Assembly (NCBI GenBank): GCA_021396245.1
Contig: WNYE01000033.1
Location: forward strand, 62,001-126,000
Direction: 5' to 3'
Length of the DNA: 64,000 nt
Source of the DNA: Sporothrix humicola
Taxonomy: Eukaryota > Ascomycota > Sordariomycetes > Ophiostomatales > Ophiostomataceae
The position numbers and the translations under genes were made by a program. The notes under the pieces were generated by a model that was not told where the DNA came from, did no database searches, and saw only the letters and a program-made list of their open reading frames with translations. Positions 43,322-53,549 of this stretch are shown here, piece by piece (position 1 is the first letter of the stretch; the number at the start of each line of letters is the position of its first letter).

Positions 43322-45916
43322 TCAATCATTCAGGGCATTCGGCGGCAGGTTCGACGGTGGGAAGCAACGGTCAATTGCGTCGGCCTGCTGATTAGCGATC
43401 ACTCACAATATTTGATTTTAATCCACCGGGTCTCTACTCACATTGTTCCCCCACCAAAAGGGCATGGTGGTGTTGGTCAGGTTGATGGCGAACATGATGA
43501 CGGTCGAGCAGATCTGTGTGCCACTGTCAAGACCGATGCCTAACAAATAGTTGTACTTGCGGAACCAGGCCGGGTGATACCTCAACATGTAGCCCATGAA
43601 GAACATGGCCACCAGACCCGACGTCATGAGGTTGGTCGTCTGGTAGACGGGAAATAAAGTGGCGCCGTACATGATGACGACGGGGTTGCAGCGGGTTTCG
43701 AGCTGCCACTCTGGCTTGAAGAGGTGGACAATATACACGAGGGCCACCAGGGCCGGCCCGATGAAAAAGGCATAGTAGATCCAGCTGTAGGGCGAGCCGC
43801 TGGCAAAGAGGACCTTGGGGCCGATGATGCCCCAGATGACGGACAAGGAATAATAGTTGCGCGTCTGCAGAGCGTTCCAGGCGTTGGACGCGACGACGCC
43901 CGTCAGCACGTCCTTGCCGATCTTGTCAATGACGAGCCGCATGATGCCGTAGTTGACAAACGGGCCGAGCAGCGTGCCGTACAGCTGGGCCACAAACATG
44001 TGCTTCTCGGGGATCTTCATGTAGAAGCCAAACTTGTAGTCGGACGTCAGGTTGATGTTCTGCACCAACAACTGGCTCGAGTAGACAATGCACGCGAGCA
44101 CGGCGCTGGGGTTGCCGCTGAACATGGCGCCCGCCAGGATCTCGGCCAGGTACGACATGCCGACCTGCATGCCGGCGATGCCGTACAAGATGCCGTTGGG
44201 GAACGTGCACACCACCGAGATGATGCACACCACGATAAAGCCCCACCACTACACACACCCCGAGTAATTAGCATAATTGTGCGAGAGGGAGAAAAAAAAA
44301 AAATCAAATGGACGAGGGCTGTCAACTCACCGGCAACCCCAAATCTGCTCCGTACAGACAGCCAATGGACAGCCCCATGCACAGCACCAGAATGACCATG
44401 TACCACCAGTGCGGCACCCGCTCGGTGCGGCTCATCAGCTTGAGGTACGGGTCGTCGTAGTCGGACCGCCGGTTCTTCCACGCGTTGACGACGGCGTCGA
44501 CTGAGTCTTTGCCGTAAAACAAGACCGAGTACAAGATGGCGCCCGTCGAGCAGGCAAAGCCAAAGAAAAAGTTCATGGCGTACGAGGTGCTCCAGCGCGG
44601 CTGCGAGTAGGCGTCCATGGCCGTCTGGTTTAAAGTGTACTGCGGCGTCAGGACGGCCGACACGTCGTACGAGTTGCCAGTTGTGTCGAACGTGTCTGAG
44701 CTCATGGGCGGGTACGTCTGCGCGCCCAAAACGTTGCAGAAGTACAAGATGGGATAGATGAGCCAGCACGCAATCAGGGCGCCGCCAATCTGCGAGGCAT
44801 TGCTCCACAGCGGAATGTAGAGCGGCGAGAAGAAGGAGATGTAGTTCCAGTCGGCCGAGAAATCCAGCAAACCAAAGCCGTAGTAGCCGGACCCGGCCGG
44901 AAAGCCCTTCCACTTGCCGTGGGCCATGTAGCAGAGGAGGGGGAGAGACGACAGCATGGCTGAAGCTGGTTAGTGGAGTGTCATATCATCCTGCTGCTAC
45001 GCGGGCGACTTACGAAAAATAAAGCTGGGCAGCCATTGATAACAAAATGTGGCCACGCCCACAATGGCAAAGAACTTGATCGACTTGCTGGTGACCGACG
45101 GGTTCTTGTGCATTGCGTTGAAGAGCTGCACGTTGGGCAGCACGCCGGGATAAAAGATCTTGGGGGGTCTAACCAAGATATCCCGGAACAGACCCACGAA
45201 CCCGTAGCCCAGCATCTGTGATGTGAGTAGAAAACAAATGCCCCAGCCGGGGCTGATCTTGCGGTCGTAGTAGAGCTCGAGCGCCGACAACGGGCCAAGG
45301 CCGTAAGCCGTGTAGCACTACAGTCGTCAGTGACAATTCATATCGGCTCCCGATACAGTGGACTTACACTCCCCCAGTAGGCAACCACCACCAGTGCGTG
45401 CTCCTTGGCATTCCACGGGCCGGGGTTCATCGTGAAGGACCCGAGAAGGGGCACCCTCCACGTTCGGGTGGGGAGATACCGCGCCATCGCGTCCCCCATG
45501 CCCCACGACAGCAGCTGCACCGTGAAGCTGCCCAGGTCCTGGTAGTACGGCTTAAAGTAATAGAGGGTGGAGATGGCGCAGCCCACCACCACCCAAAACG
45601 TCGTCAGCACCCAGAACCGGAACGTCAGGATCGGCTCCCCGAAATCATTGTGCAGGTCCACCGTCTTGGCCACTAGCGGGATCGGGTAGTCGATCAGCCG
45701 CGGGTCGATCACCACCTCGTCGTCCGCGGGGACGTACGCCTTGGCCGCGTCTTCGAGGATCGAGTCGGCGTCGTTGTCGTGCACGGAGGCGGCCTCGATG
45801 ACGTCATTGTTGGTGGCCGACTTCTCGTTCTTCTTCTCCAGGTCAGTAGACTTTGTTGGCGGCACACGCGCGATGCCATCAGCCGCGACGGTGATGCCGT
45901 CCAGAACGACAGACAT
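43322..45916 (-). CDS. OPT-family oligopeptide transporter, five exons
   Basis: A 783-aa plasma-membrane transporter of the OPT family (small peptides, glutathione or peptide-derived siderophores, proton-coupled). Exons on the minus strand: 45916-45368, 45317-45014, 44959-44331, 44248-43442 and 43384-43322. Introns are 50, 54, 82 and 56 nt, each with good donors (GTAAGT or GTGAGT) and a CAG or TAG acceptor. Family landmarks are the acidic N-terminal tail, MNPGPWNAKEHALVVV (the OPT signature NPGPFNxKEH), SALELYYDRKISPGWGICF, SPLYIPLWSNASQIGGALIA, GLPWWGFIVVC across intron 3, NINLTSDYKFGFYMKIP and GIGLDSGTQICS. The last exon (21 codons with stop) adds ADAIDRCFPPSNLPPNALND after PFWWGNN; without it the protein would end in intron sequence. 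About 14-16 membrane helices are expected. Confidence 0.92.
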
Positions 45917-47324
45917 GTTGAAGGTATTGAGTTGTCAACGGAAGAAAAAAAGAAGAAGAAAGTAGAAGCGGTGCTCGACCGTTACCTCTTTCCAACATCT
46001 GAAATAATAGGACGGCGTCTACTTTGCCTTATGTACATCTTGAACTCGATCATTATCATTCACGGATATCTGGAAGGAGTCAGGATAGGCTCGGCGATGT
46101 TCCGGTGTTGTAGTCCGGCTGTGTGTCTTCTTTCTTCTCGAAAGGTAGCAAAAGCTGTGGCGTTCTTAGTCCACTTCGATATGGCAGCCATACAAGCAGT
46201 CAGGTGTAATTGAACGACAACCAATTAGCGACACGGCAATGGATTACGGACACATATCCGTCCAGTTCTTCTCGTACGATACTAGAGCGAGGCCCGGGAG
46301 AGAGATGCAAGGGTCCAAGGATCTCCGCCCATGAAAGAGATAGCAGACAGAGTATCTTGCATATGATTTATTGTCTGGCACAGACAGAAATCCCAATGCC
46401 GTCGATATCCTTTTCTTGATGACGCGTCTGTGGTAACGGACCATCGTCCGACGAGGAAGTGAAGATAGCCTCAGCCTCTTCGTTGCCAACAAGGAGGGAG
46501 GAGATGAGATAAGATGTTGATTTTACAGGCGTTCTTAACGATGAGCATGTTTCTCAAGGCCTTGCAAGGTCTCGAAGCCGGCACTATCCGCAGTCCACCA
46601 GGCTGAATGTTTACTCGCTTTGTTTTGTCTCGCCTCGACCCGATGTCCATCTCGACTTACACGGAATGGACCCACTTTGTCTGGTTAGTGATGGTTCGTG
46701 CAGCCTTGTAGCGACGTTAGTGGGCTGGTGGTGCGCCAACGATCCACTAACGATGCCAATTTGCGGGGTGATGCTATCTGCTGCATTCGTCCGTATCGCC
46801 GTATGCTATCTTGGCTACAGGCTTGCCCTGAACGAGCATCGTCTGCATCGTGGCTTTCGTCGATGGGTGGGTGGAGATGGAAGGGCTGAAGTCCGAATGG
46901 ATGGTCGAGACGAGACATGGAGAGGAACACACGACTAAAACTCGCAGTTCACGTTTCCTGAACTGGACATGATAAGCTATTTCCGCTGTCCAATGGGTGT
47001 TTTGGTGATTAAAATGGCCGCAGGATATGGGCATTGCGGATCAATTCGAGCTTTTCGGACGTTGCACGGGACCGAGCGTGGGCCCCTACATGGCAATGTC
47101 CACGATCTTCGGAGTTTTGCGCCGACCGACAAAACAGACTACCCATTTCAAGCAAAGAAATTCCCGAGGACAAGTTGATTTCATCGTTATATCAGTGGCC
47201 AGATGAATAATTACACTACCACTCCGTACTTGTGATTGACCTTATCCCCATCTCATTTCTTTTCACTCTTTGTCTATGTACAATTTTGTTGCTCCACCCA
47301 CCATCTTCCATCTTCCATCTCCCT
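45917..47324. other. Intergenic region
   Basis: This 1.4-kb stretch carries the OPT promoter at its left end and the 3' flank of the CmcJ-like gene at its right end. The middle (46.2-47.1 kb) has several small frames on both strands without homology. No RNA gene or repeat is seen. Confidence 0.5.
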
Positions 47325-48363
47325 CTACCAGAACACCATGACACGTGCCTCGACGCTCATCCGCGGCTCCTCGTTGTCGACGCCCGCCAGAGCAGGCGAG
47401 CAGTGCGCACATCCGCCGCTGATGGAAGGATCGGTGGCGGCGGCCGTGTCGGCAAACTTGAGGATCAGCACATCGTCGGGCGTCTGGTGCGGCTTGCAGT
47501 ACCAGCGCTGGCCCGAGTCCTTGGCGACGGGGGTCTGGGTGTAGAGCTCGAGCATGTACTCGCCGCTGTCGACGACGTTGCTGGTGGCGCGGTACTCGAT
47601 AGGCGCGAGACTTTCGGTGTTGGTCGTGCGCCAGTCGGCGACCGCCAGGGGATCACGCTTGACCGGCTTCAGGGGACGCCACACCGAGTAGGCGGCGTAG
47701 CGGCGGGGCGTCGCGCCGGGCTTGCCGTCCTCGGCGTCCAGCGCCTCCTGGGCAGCCGCCTTGATGTCCTTGCGGCAGTACCGGGCGGTCCGCTTCAGGC
47801 CCTCCAAAGTGTAGTCGCAGTGGGCAAACCGGGCCGGCTCCAGGCCCGCATCCTGGCGGCCGGACACTAAGAAGTTAGCGCAATTTATTGTCATTTCTTA
47901 GAGAGGAGAACCTACCCCACGCCTTGTCGCCTCCTGCATAGTTCTTGACGGCCTGGTCGTGCGCGTCGCCGGCCTTGCGGTAAAACGTTGGGTTGGTGTT
48001 GTTGGCGGCCGTGCGCTTGCGAATACCGAGATGGTTGACGACGACCGTCTTGCCGCCCGTCACCTTCTTGACGAGCTCCTCGACCTCGGGAATGTACTTT
48101 TCCTCGACATTCGTGCCGGACATCCACTGCTCGAGCGTCAAGGCCGACTCGTGTTTGACGTACGTAAAACCCTGCACGTCCAAACCCTCGGGGCCCTGGA
48201 CAATGTTGGGGTCTGTGGTGGGGTCGTACAGGTCGACATCGGCGTCGACGGCGGCCTTGTGCGCCGGACCCGAAAAGAGACCCCGGTCTTCAGGGCGCAC
48301 CGAGTCGTCGGGCACGTTGTAGCGGACCATGCCGCGCACGGACTGGACATTGACGCCGGGCAT
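47325..48363 (-). CDS. CmcJ/asaB-like hydroxylase-desaturase family enzyme, two exons
   Basis: A 329-aa member of the fungal family named after Streptomyces CmcJ and Aspergillus AsaB. Members hydroxylate or desaturate secondary metabolites, and some act as non-haem iron enzymes. Exon 1 is 48363-47916 (MPGVNVQSVRGMVRYNVP...), the intron 47915-47867 (GTAGGT, GCTAAC branch, TTAG) and exon 2 47866-47325. Motifs: TYVKHESALTLEQW, VVNHLGIRKRTA, HCDYT (His165, Asp167), YSVWRPLKPVKRDPLAVADW, RWYCKPHQTPDDVLILKFAD, GGCAHCS (His304) and the end PRMSVEARVMVFW. His165/Asp167/His304 could form a 2-His-1-carboxylate iron site (inference). There is no signal peptide. No polyketide or peptide synthetase lies nearby, so the gene stands outside an obvious metabolite cluster. 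Confidence 0.88.
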
Positions 48364-49039
48364 TTTGCGTTGGGGTGTTGGTGTGTTTTGGGAATGGCTG
48401 TATTGATACTGGTTTGGGGTCTCTGTTTGTTGATTTCGAATTGTTTCAATCGTTGTTGTCGTGCTTTGGTCGATTGCGTGATGTCTGCATTTTGGAGAAC
48501 ATTCCCCTGTCCCCTTCGATTGTTTAAATAAAATATGCCCCGTGAGGGGATGATACAAACAATGCTAGTCAGTACGAGTCAGATACGACTCCGCGGTTAT
48601 CGACTCCTCGGGGCTGTACTCTTAAGAGACCGCGGGGAGATCGACTAACAAAAAAAAACACGGGGTAGGGGGTAGCGTTGCGTCATGAGGGGAAGTTGTG
48701 AGAGTCTCCGTGTAAGTCGCAGTAGCGCCAAACAAAACACATCCGCGGCAATGCCTCAAAGACCGTAGCCGGTTCACAAAACATGGGGTAATGGGGTCAA
48801 TTGGCAGACACTAGTCCATTTTTGTTTGTTTCCCACTGGTTTTCATGTCTACTTTAACGTCATGACACCTCTCCAGAAATGTCTCATGAGATGTTTTTCT
48901 TGATTATCTTACATGGAAACAGGCCACCGAAGGAAGAGTCAAAAGTTCCTGTGATGGTTTTCAGCGCCGGAATCCCGGAAGCCGGCCAAACGGCACCAAC
49001 ATCCGGTTTTCTACTCTCGGCTCACCACCCATGTCCGCC
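48364..49039. other. Intergenic spacer
   Basis: A 676-bp region that is the promoter of the CmcJ-like gene and the 3' flank of paralogue A. A short A-run is at about 48650-48660. No gene is supported. Confidence 0.5.
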
Positions 49040-51986
49040 TCACTCAGGATTGTTGTCAGCATCCAGCACTGCATCGACGCCCCAGACCTCCTTGGGCGCA
49101 TAGCTGTGCGGGACGCCTTGCGGGTCGGGAAAGACGACGTCGACGTCGTGGCCAAGGTCGGGCTGGTACCAGGTCTTGACCACATTATCATCTTCAGTAT
49201 ACCACCAGAGAAGGTCCTACGCGGCAGGTTAGTGATTGTCAATCTTCGGCTACGCAAGCACGGCACCCACCTTATGTCTACTGGTATCAATTACGACATC
49301 TTTCGGCCCCGGGTTCCTGCTGGCATGCGCCTTGCCAACCAGAATGCCCCGTACAAAGTGCCCCTTGGGGTCAAAGACAAAGGTTAGGACGGGCAGCGGG
49401 TCGTTGCCAGGGATGTCGAGGTCCTCCACGCGAGCCGGTCCTCCCATTGAATTACTCTGACCATCGGGTGCCCACATGCCCAGGATGGTCACGCGATCGC
49501 GGCCGTTCCTGTATGGGACGGTGTGGTGGACGGCGAGACCAATACAGTTGCCATTCTGCCGGCACACCTGGAGCCGCCGGATGCCGTCGCCCTCGACGTC
49601 ACTGAGGCAGAGCCGGCTGAAAAAGGCAAGACTCATGAAAGTGTCCATCGGTGGTGGTGGTAGCGGCGGGTACGCAAACTTGAGCGTGACGGGGTGGTGG
49701 TCGGGCCCGTTGCCTGGGCCTGTGTCTGGCCGTGCACCTTGTTCCGGCCGCTTGAATATCTTGTTGTACATGTCCATCTCGCCGTTGAGCGGCGGGACGT
49801 CGACGTGCGTGCCAACACTCTTCCACTGGCAGCCGTCGGTCGTCAGTTTGTCGGTAAAGATGCCGGCAATGGGCTTGTTGCGCGTGGTGCTGTTACTGCT
49901 CAAATCCGTCACGGGGACGGACGTGGTCTCGGTAAAGGCGGAGTAGAGGCTGCCAAAGAGGACGCACTGTCCAAAGTTCGTGCGGGCCTAAAAGAGCGTA
50001 AGTAAAGGCAACACAGAACATCGTAGTACAGTGGGGACTCACGATCAACGCCGGCGCCGTCAAACCCCGGTTCATCCAGAGGTCGTGCAGCACGCGCAAG
50101 CCCAGGAAGTCGAGGTGCTCGCCCGGCGCCAGCCGCATGTGGATGGGCGTGCCGCAGCGGCAGCCAATGTGTTTCTGGGTATCGGTCGTCGTGAGTCCGT
50201 CGCCGCCGAAATGGGAGGTCGCGCCTGTGATGCCGCCACCGGGGAAGCAGTACATTGTTAGGGCAGTGGCCCGTCTTATTGTCTTGGTGTCAGTCCCCTC
50301 GTTATCTAGAGTCAGCGGGAGATAATGGCACAGCCGCCGGTCCGGATAGTGAAGGAGGCGGCCAGGAAACTGCTCCGTGTCGACAATTTTGAGCAAGTCT
50401 CCGTGCGGCTTGGTCGAGTACGGATCCCACACGGTCCGCTTGGGCCAATCTTTCCACGGCTCGGTGACAGCGTCGTGCGCGTCCGACTCAATGGCCAGCA
50501 CTTTGACTTCATCGCGTACAATCGAGAGAAGATAGGCCTGGTGGTGGAAGATCTTGTTCTGGACCATGCAGCGCGGGTCGGGGCGGGCGGACGGCGTGCC
50601 CAGGATCTCCGAGTCGGGCTCACCGTAGTCATCCGCATACTGGAACGAAAGCGCCTGCACGCCCAGCGGGCCGATCCACAGCGTCATGCTGTACGTCTCA
50701 AAGTCGCCGCGGACAAAGATGCGCTGGTCCCAGACGCTGCCGTTGCCTGCTCGTTGGATCGTATCTCCATGATGTTCGCTCCCTTTTTGTAACCTCCGCC
50801 GCCTTCGCTCGTTGTGTTTGCGGAGGCGCTCAGTGATCCTCTTTGTCTCGTAGTCCCTTGCCGCGAAAAACTCAATGTTTTGCAGATAGGTGTACCCCAT
50901 CACGCGCACCGAGCGGGCGACCAGATATCCTTTTTGGGGCAGCCACAGCCCGCCTCCCGGCTCGGTCTGTGGCCAAGATGCTCTAGGGTCGTCGATTAAG
51001 GGCTTGAGTCTGTGGATTTGGTTGCTGTACAAGAATCTTTTGCCCTTGCCCCGTCTCGGTTGTAGCAGGCTTTCGAGGGTAATGGCCGTCTCACGCGCGC
51101 GGAAGAGCGACGCCGCAAGACCGTCGTCAAGGTAGCCCACGATCTCGGCCTGCAGCTCGAGCGGGAGCTTCACCGCTAGGGAGATAAGGCTGTCAAGAGA
51201 GTCGTTGGACTGTGTCTCTTCGCTTTGACTCTGAGGATAAGCGTTTGCAGGAAACCCTGGTGGAACGAACCCAGAGATGGCCGCCATGTATTCGCGCTCG
51301 GCATCGCCACACCCCCGCGGCACAATCGCCCGCGTCTGCTCGGCCAGCCGCAGCAGCCGCTCAAACGTCCACCGGTTGTGCCCGTGCCTCCGTTTCCCGC
51401 TGCGCGCTCTTTTCCCGGGACCGTGTCCCTTTGGCATTTTCTTTACGGTTTTCCAGCAGCATGTGTGCACAAAAAACAGGCAGCGGTACGGGCTCGCGCG
51501 CGTCTTGTCCTCGACCACGCATCTGGGGAAGAACACGCCGACCTTGGCATCCTCGTCTTCGTGCTTCCATCTCGCTCGTTCCACCTTACCGTGGTCCGAC
51601 GCCTTGCGCAGCACCCACTTGGGCAGCACGCGTCCGCCGCTGCCCGTGTAGGGGCCCAGTGGCGGCCACGAGTTTTCTCTCAAATTGTCCCGGAAGATGC
51701 GGAGCATAGGCTCGCGGTAGACCAGCCCATTGTCCTGTTCCTTGGACGTGTCGAAGACTACAAATTAGCGGGTGTACTTATTTAATTGGTTCCTCGTCTC
51801 GTACGCACATGCAATGACATCCAACTCCCAGTCTGGTGTGCGCTGGCTCCGCAACGGCACGCCGATCGCGCCCACTCTGGCCGACGCCGGCAGATCCTTG
51901 CGGCACAGCACGCAGTACGGCTCGACCCGGAGGCTAATCTTTCTCGTGTAGTCGCCGGGGTGCGCTCGCGAGAAGGCGGCGTCCAT
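49040..51986 (-). CDS. Array paralogue A: CxxC/HxxC zinc-like plus F-box-like large protein, four exons
   Basis: An intact 928-aa member of a family I cannot name. Exons: 51986-51809, 51757-50043, 49987-49271 and 49216-49040; introns of 51, 55 and 54 nt. The N-terminus has VEPYCVLCRKDLP (Cys25, Cys28) and later FFVHTCCW (His157, Cys160), together a likely zinc site. An F-box-like helix LPLELQAEIVGYLDD lies at 257-271. A long region follows with motifs shared with the neighbours: VARSVRVMGYTYLQ, WIGPLGVQALSFQYAD, GRLLHYPDRRLCHYLP, ALTMYCFPGGGITGATSHFG, FGSLYSAF, LQVCRQNGNCIGLAVHH and DVVIDTSRHK followed after the last intron by LLWWYTEDDNVVKTW. There is no signal peptide or membrane span. Intron positions match those of paralogue C at the first and third sites. 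Possible role: a receptor-like or substrate-adaptor protein (inference only). Confidence 0.82.
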
Positions 51987-52283
51987 TGTCGATGCTTTTG
52001 TGATATTTGTGGTGTTTAAAGTCAAGTATGGAAGGGGAAATGCCTAGAATGACGCGTGAAGCTATGATCTTGGCCTGAAGGTCGTATCACGTGGGATCAC
52101 CATAACGGACAAGAACACTATCACGTGTGACTGTCAACATTCACCGCTCTGCACTGCAACGATTTCTGTATTCAATACTATTCATGGCTTTCTCTTTCAT
52201 TCTCCCATGGCATTCGCTCTCTTTCTTTTTTATCTGTTTTTTTGGTACCTTGACAACACCGACAACATCGTTCAACGTGTGAA

Positions 52284-53157
52284 ATGGACGAAGGCTATGA
52301 ATACCCACGGCTAGTAAAGGTGCGCCCAAGTTACGCTAACAATACAGTGTACATAGACTGACAGTGTATGCAATCCTGTTCCATTCTTCCAGTTCCGTCT
52401 TGGGTGGAATACCGTCACGGCGACGGGTGATCTCATCGACCCATTCTATCCACATGTCATCAAGGCCACTCTACACCATGGCATCTGGCATCGCTGTGTG
52501 CGTGCCGTGGCTTCGGCGATCCGCCGCCTGTGGATGCCATCGGCCATGCGCCGTCTGCTCCGTCGGCTCTGGCCGCGCTACTTCTGGCCGCTGCCCGACT
52601 GCGTTGTCCTCAAGAAGCTGCGCAAATCGTACCACGTTCTCGCGTTTGAGCACGAGACGGAAATGTACGAGCGCCTCAGGACAGCGCAAGGCAGCCTGAT
52701 CCCCGTCTACTATGGCGAGGCCGACTGTGAAGGCAAACGCACAAAAGTGTTGTCGTACCTGCCATACCCAAACATCCGCAGCCTGCCCATGTCGTCGCCG
52801 CCACTCTTGTCCCTCGACGAGTTTACCAGAAGAACTGTCGAGGCGATTGACGACATGATTGGCCACGGCGGCGTCGTCCAGGAGGACGACCAAATTTGTA
52901 ACCTTTTGGTAGCGGACGACGGCCGCTTTTTGTTTGTCGACCTCGAGTCCGTGTATGCGCCCAACGAACGTGTCGGGCCGACGCTCACACGCAAGTATGC
53001 GATTGACGGACTGGTCGAACGGTACGCAGACTATCTCAAGATCCTAGAGCTCGAGGAGCAGGACAGAGAAAAGGAGCGGGCCCGACTGACACGACCGAGG
53101 CAACCGCCCGTTTTCCGTGGAAACGCTGTACGTTCACCGCATGTAAGGAATGGCTAG
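52284..53157 (+). CDS. Small degenerate protein-kinase-like protein, two exons
   Basis: A 266-aa protein resembling the shortened, atypical kinase-like proteins frequent in ascomycetes. Exon 1 is 52284-52319 (MDEGYEYPRLVK), the intron 52320-52392 (weak GTGCGC donor, CTGAC branch, TTCCAG acceptor) and exon 2 52393-53157. Joining gives MDEGYEYPRLVKFRLGWNTV; the first exon is the least certain part. Kinase echoes are VVLKK (Lys86, ATP-anchoring position), FEHETEMYERL (alpha-C glutamate), a catalytic-loop-like GVVQEDDQICNLL (173-184), in which HxD is replaced by QED but the Asn182 is kept, and FVDLES (Asp195, DFG-like). Loss of the canonical HRD suggests weak or no phosphotransfer (inference). 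It is divergent from paralogue A (297 bp apart) and upstream of paralogue B. Confidence 0.72.
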
Positions 53158-53549
53158 ATTTTCTGTTTTCCTATGTACAAGCTGTTTTCTTCTTGTCCTA
53201 TTCGTGTGCCGTCTTGCGTGGTGTTTGGTGTATTTTAAAGTGAAAACAAGGGACAAAGAAACTGTTTTAGAATAGGGTGTTTTTTATTGTTTTTATTTAC
53301 TTTCTGTCCCCTTTTGTCTCACAAAACCTAAGAAAAATCCGTGAGCAAAGAATACGGCACAAATAAAATGTCAATTATTGTAACATAAAAAATTATGCCT
53401 CGTTTTGTTTTGTTGTATTCTTGTTGTATTGAGAGCACGTGCTCAGCGTAACGCTTTGCCAGGGGGGAAGCCTGATTTATTAGGTCCAGCCCCTCATTCT
53501 GCTGGGCGTGAATTGGCGAAAGAAAAATCAACGGAAAAAGGGCGTGTTG
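53158..53549. other. Intergenic before paralogue B
   Basis: An AT-rich 392-bp spacer with several T and A runs. It contains the 3' end of the kinase-like gene and the promoter of paralogue B. No gene is seen. Confidence 0.5.
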
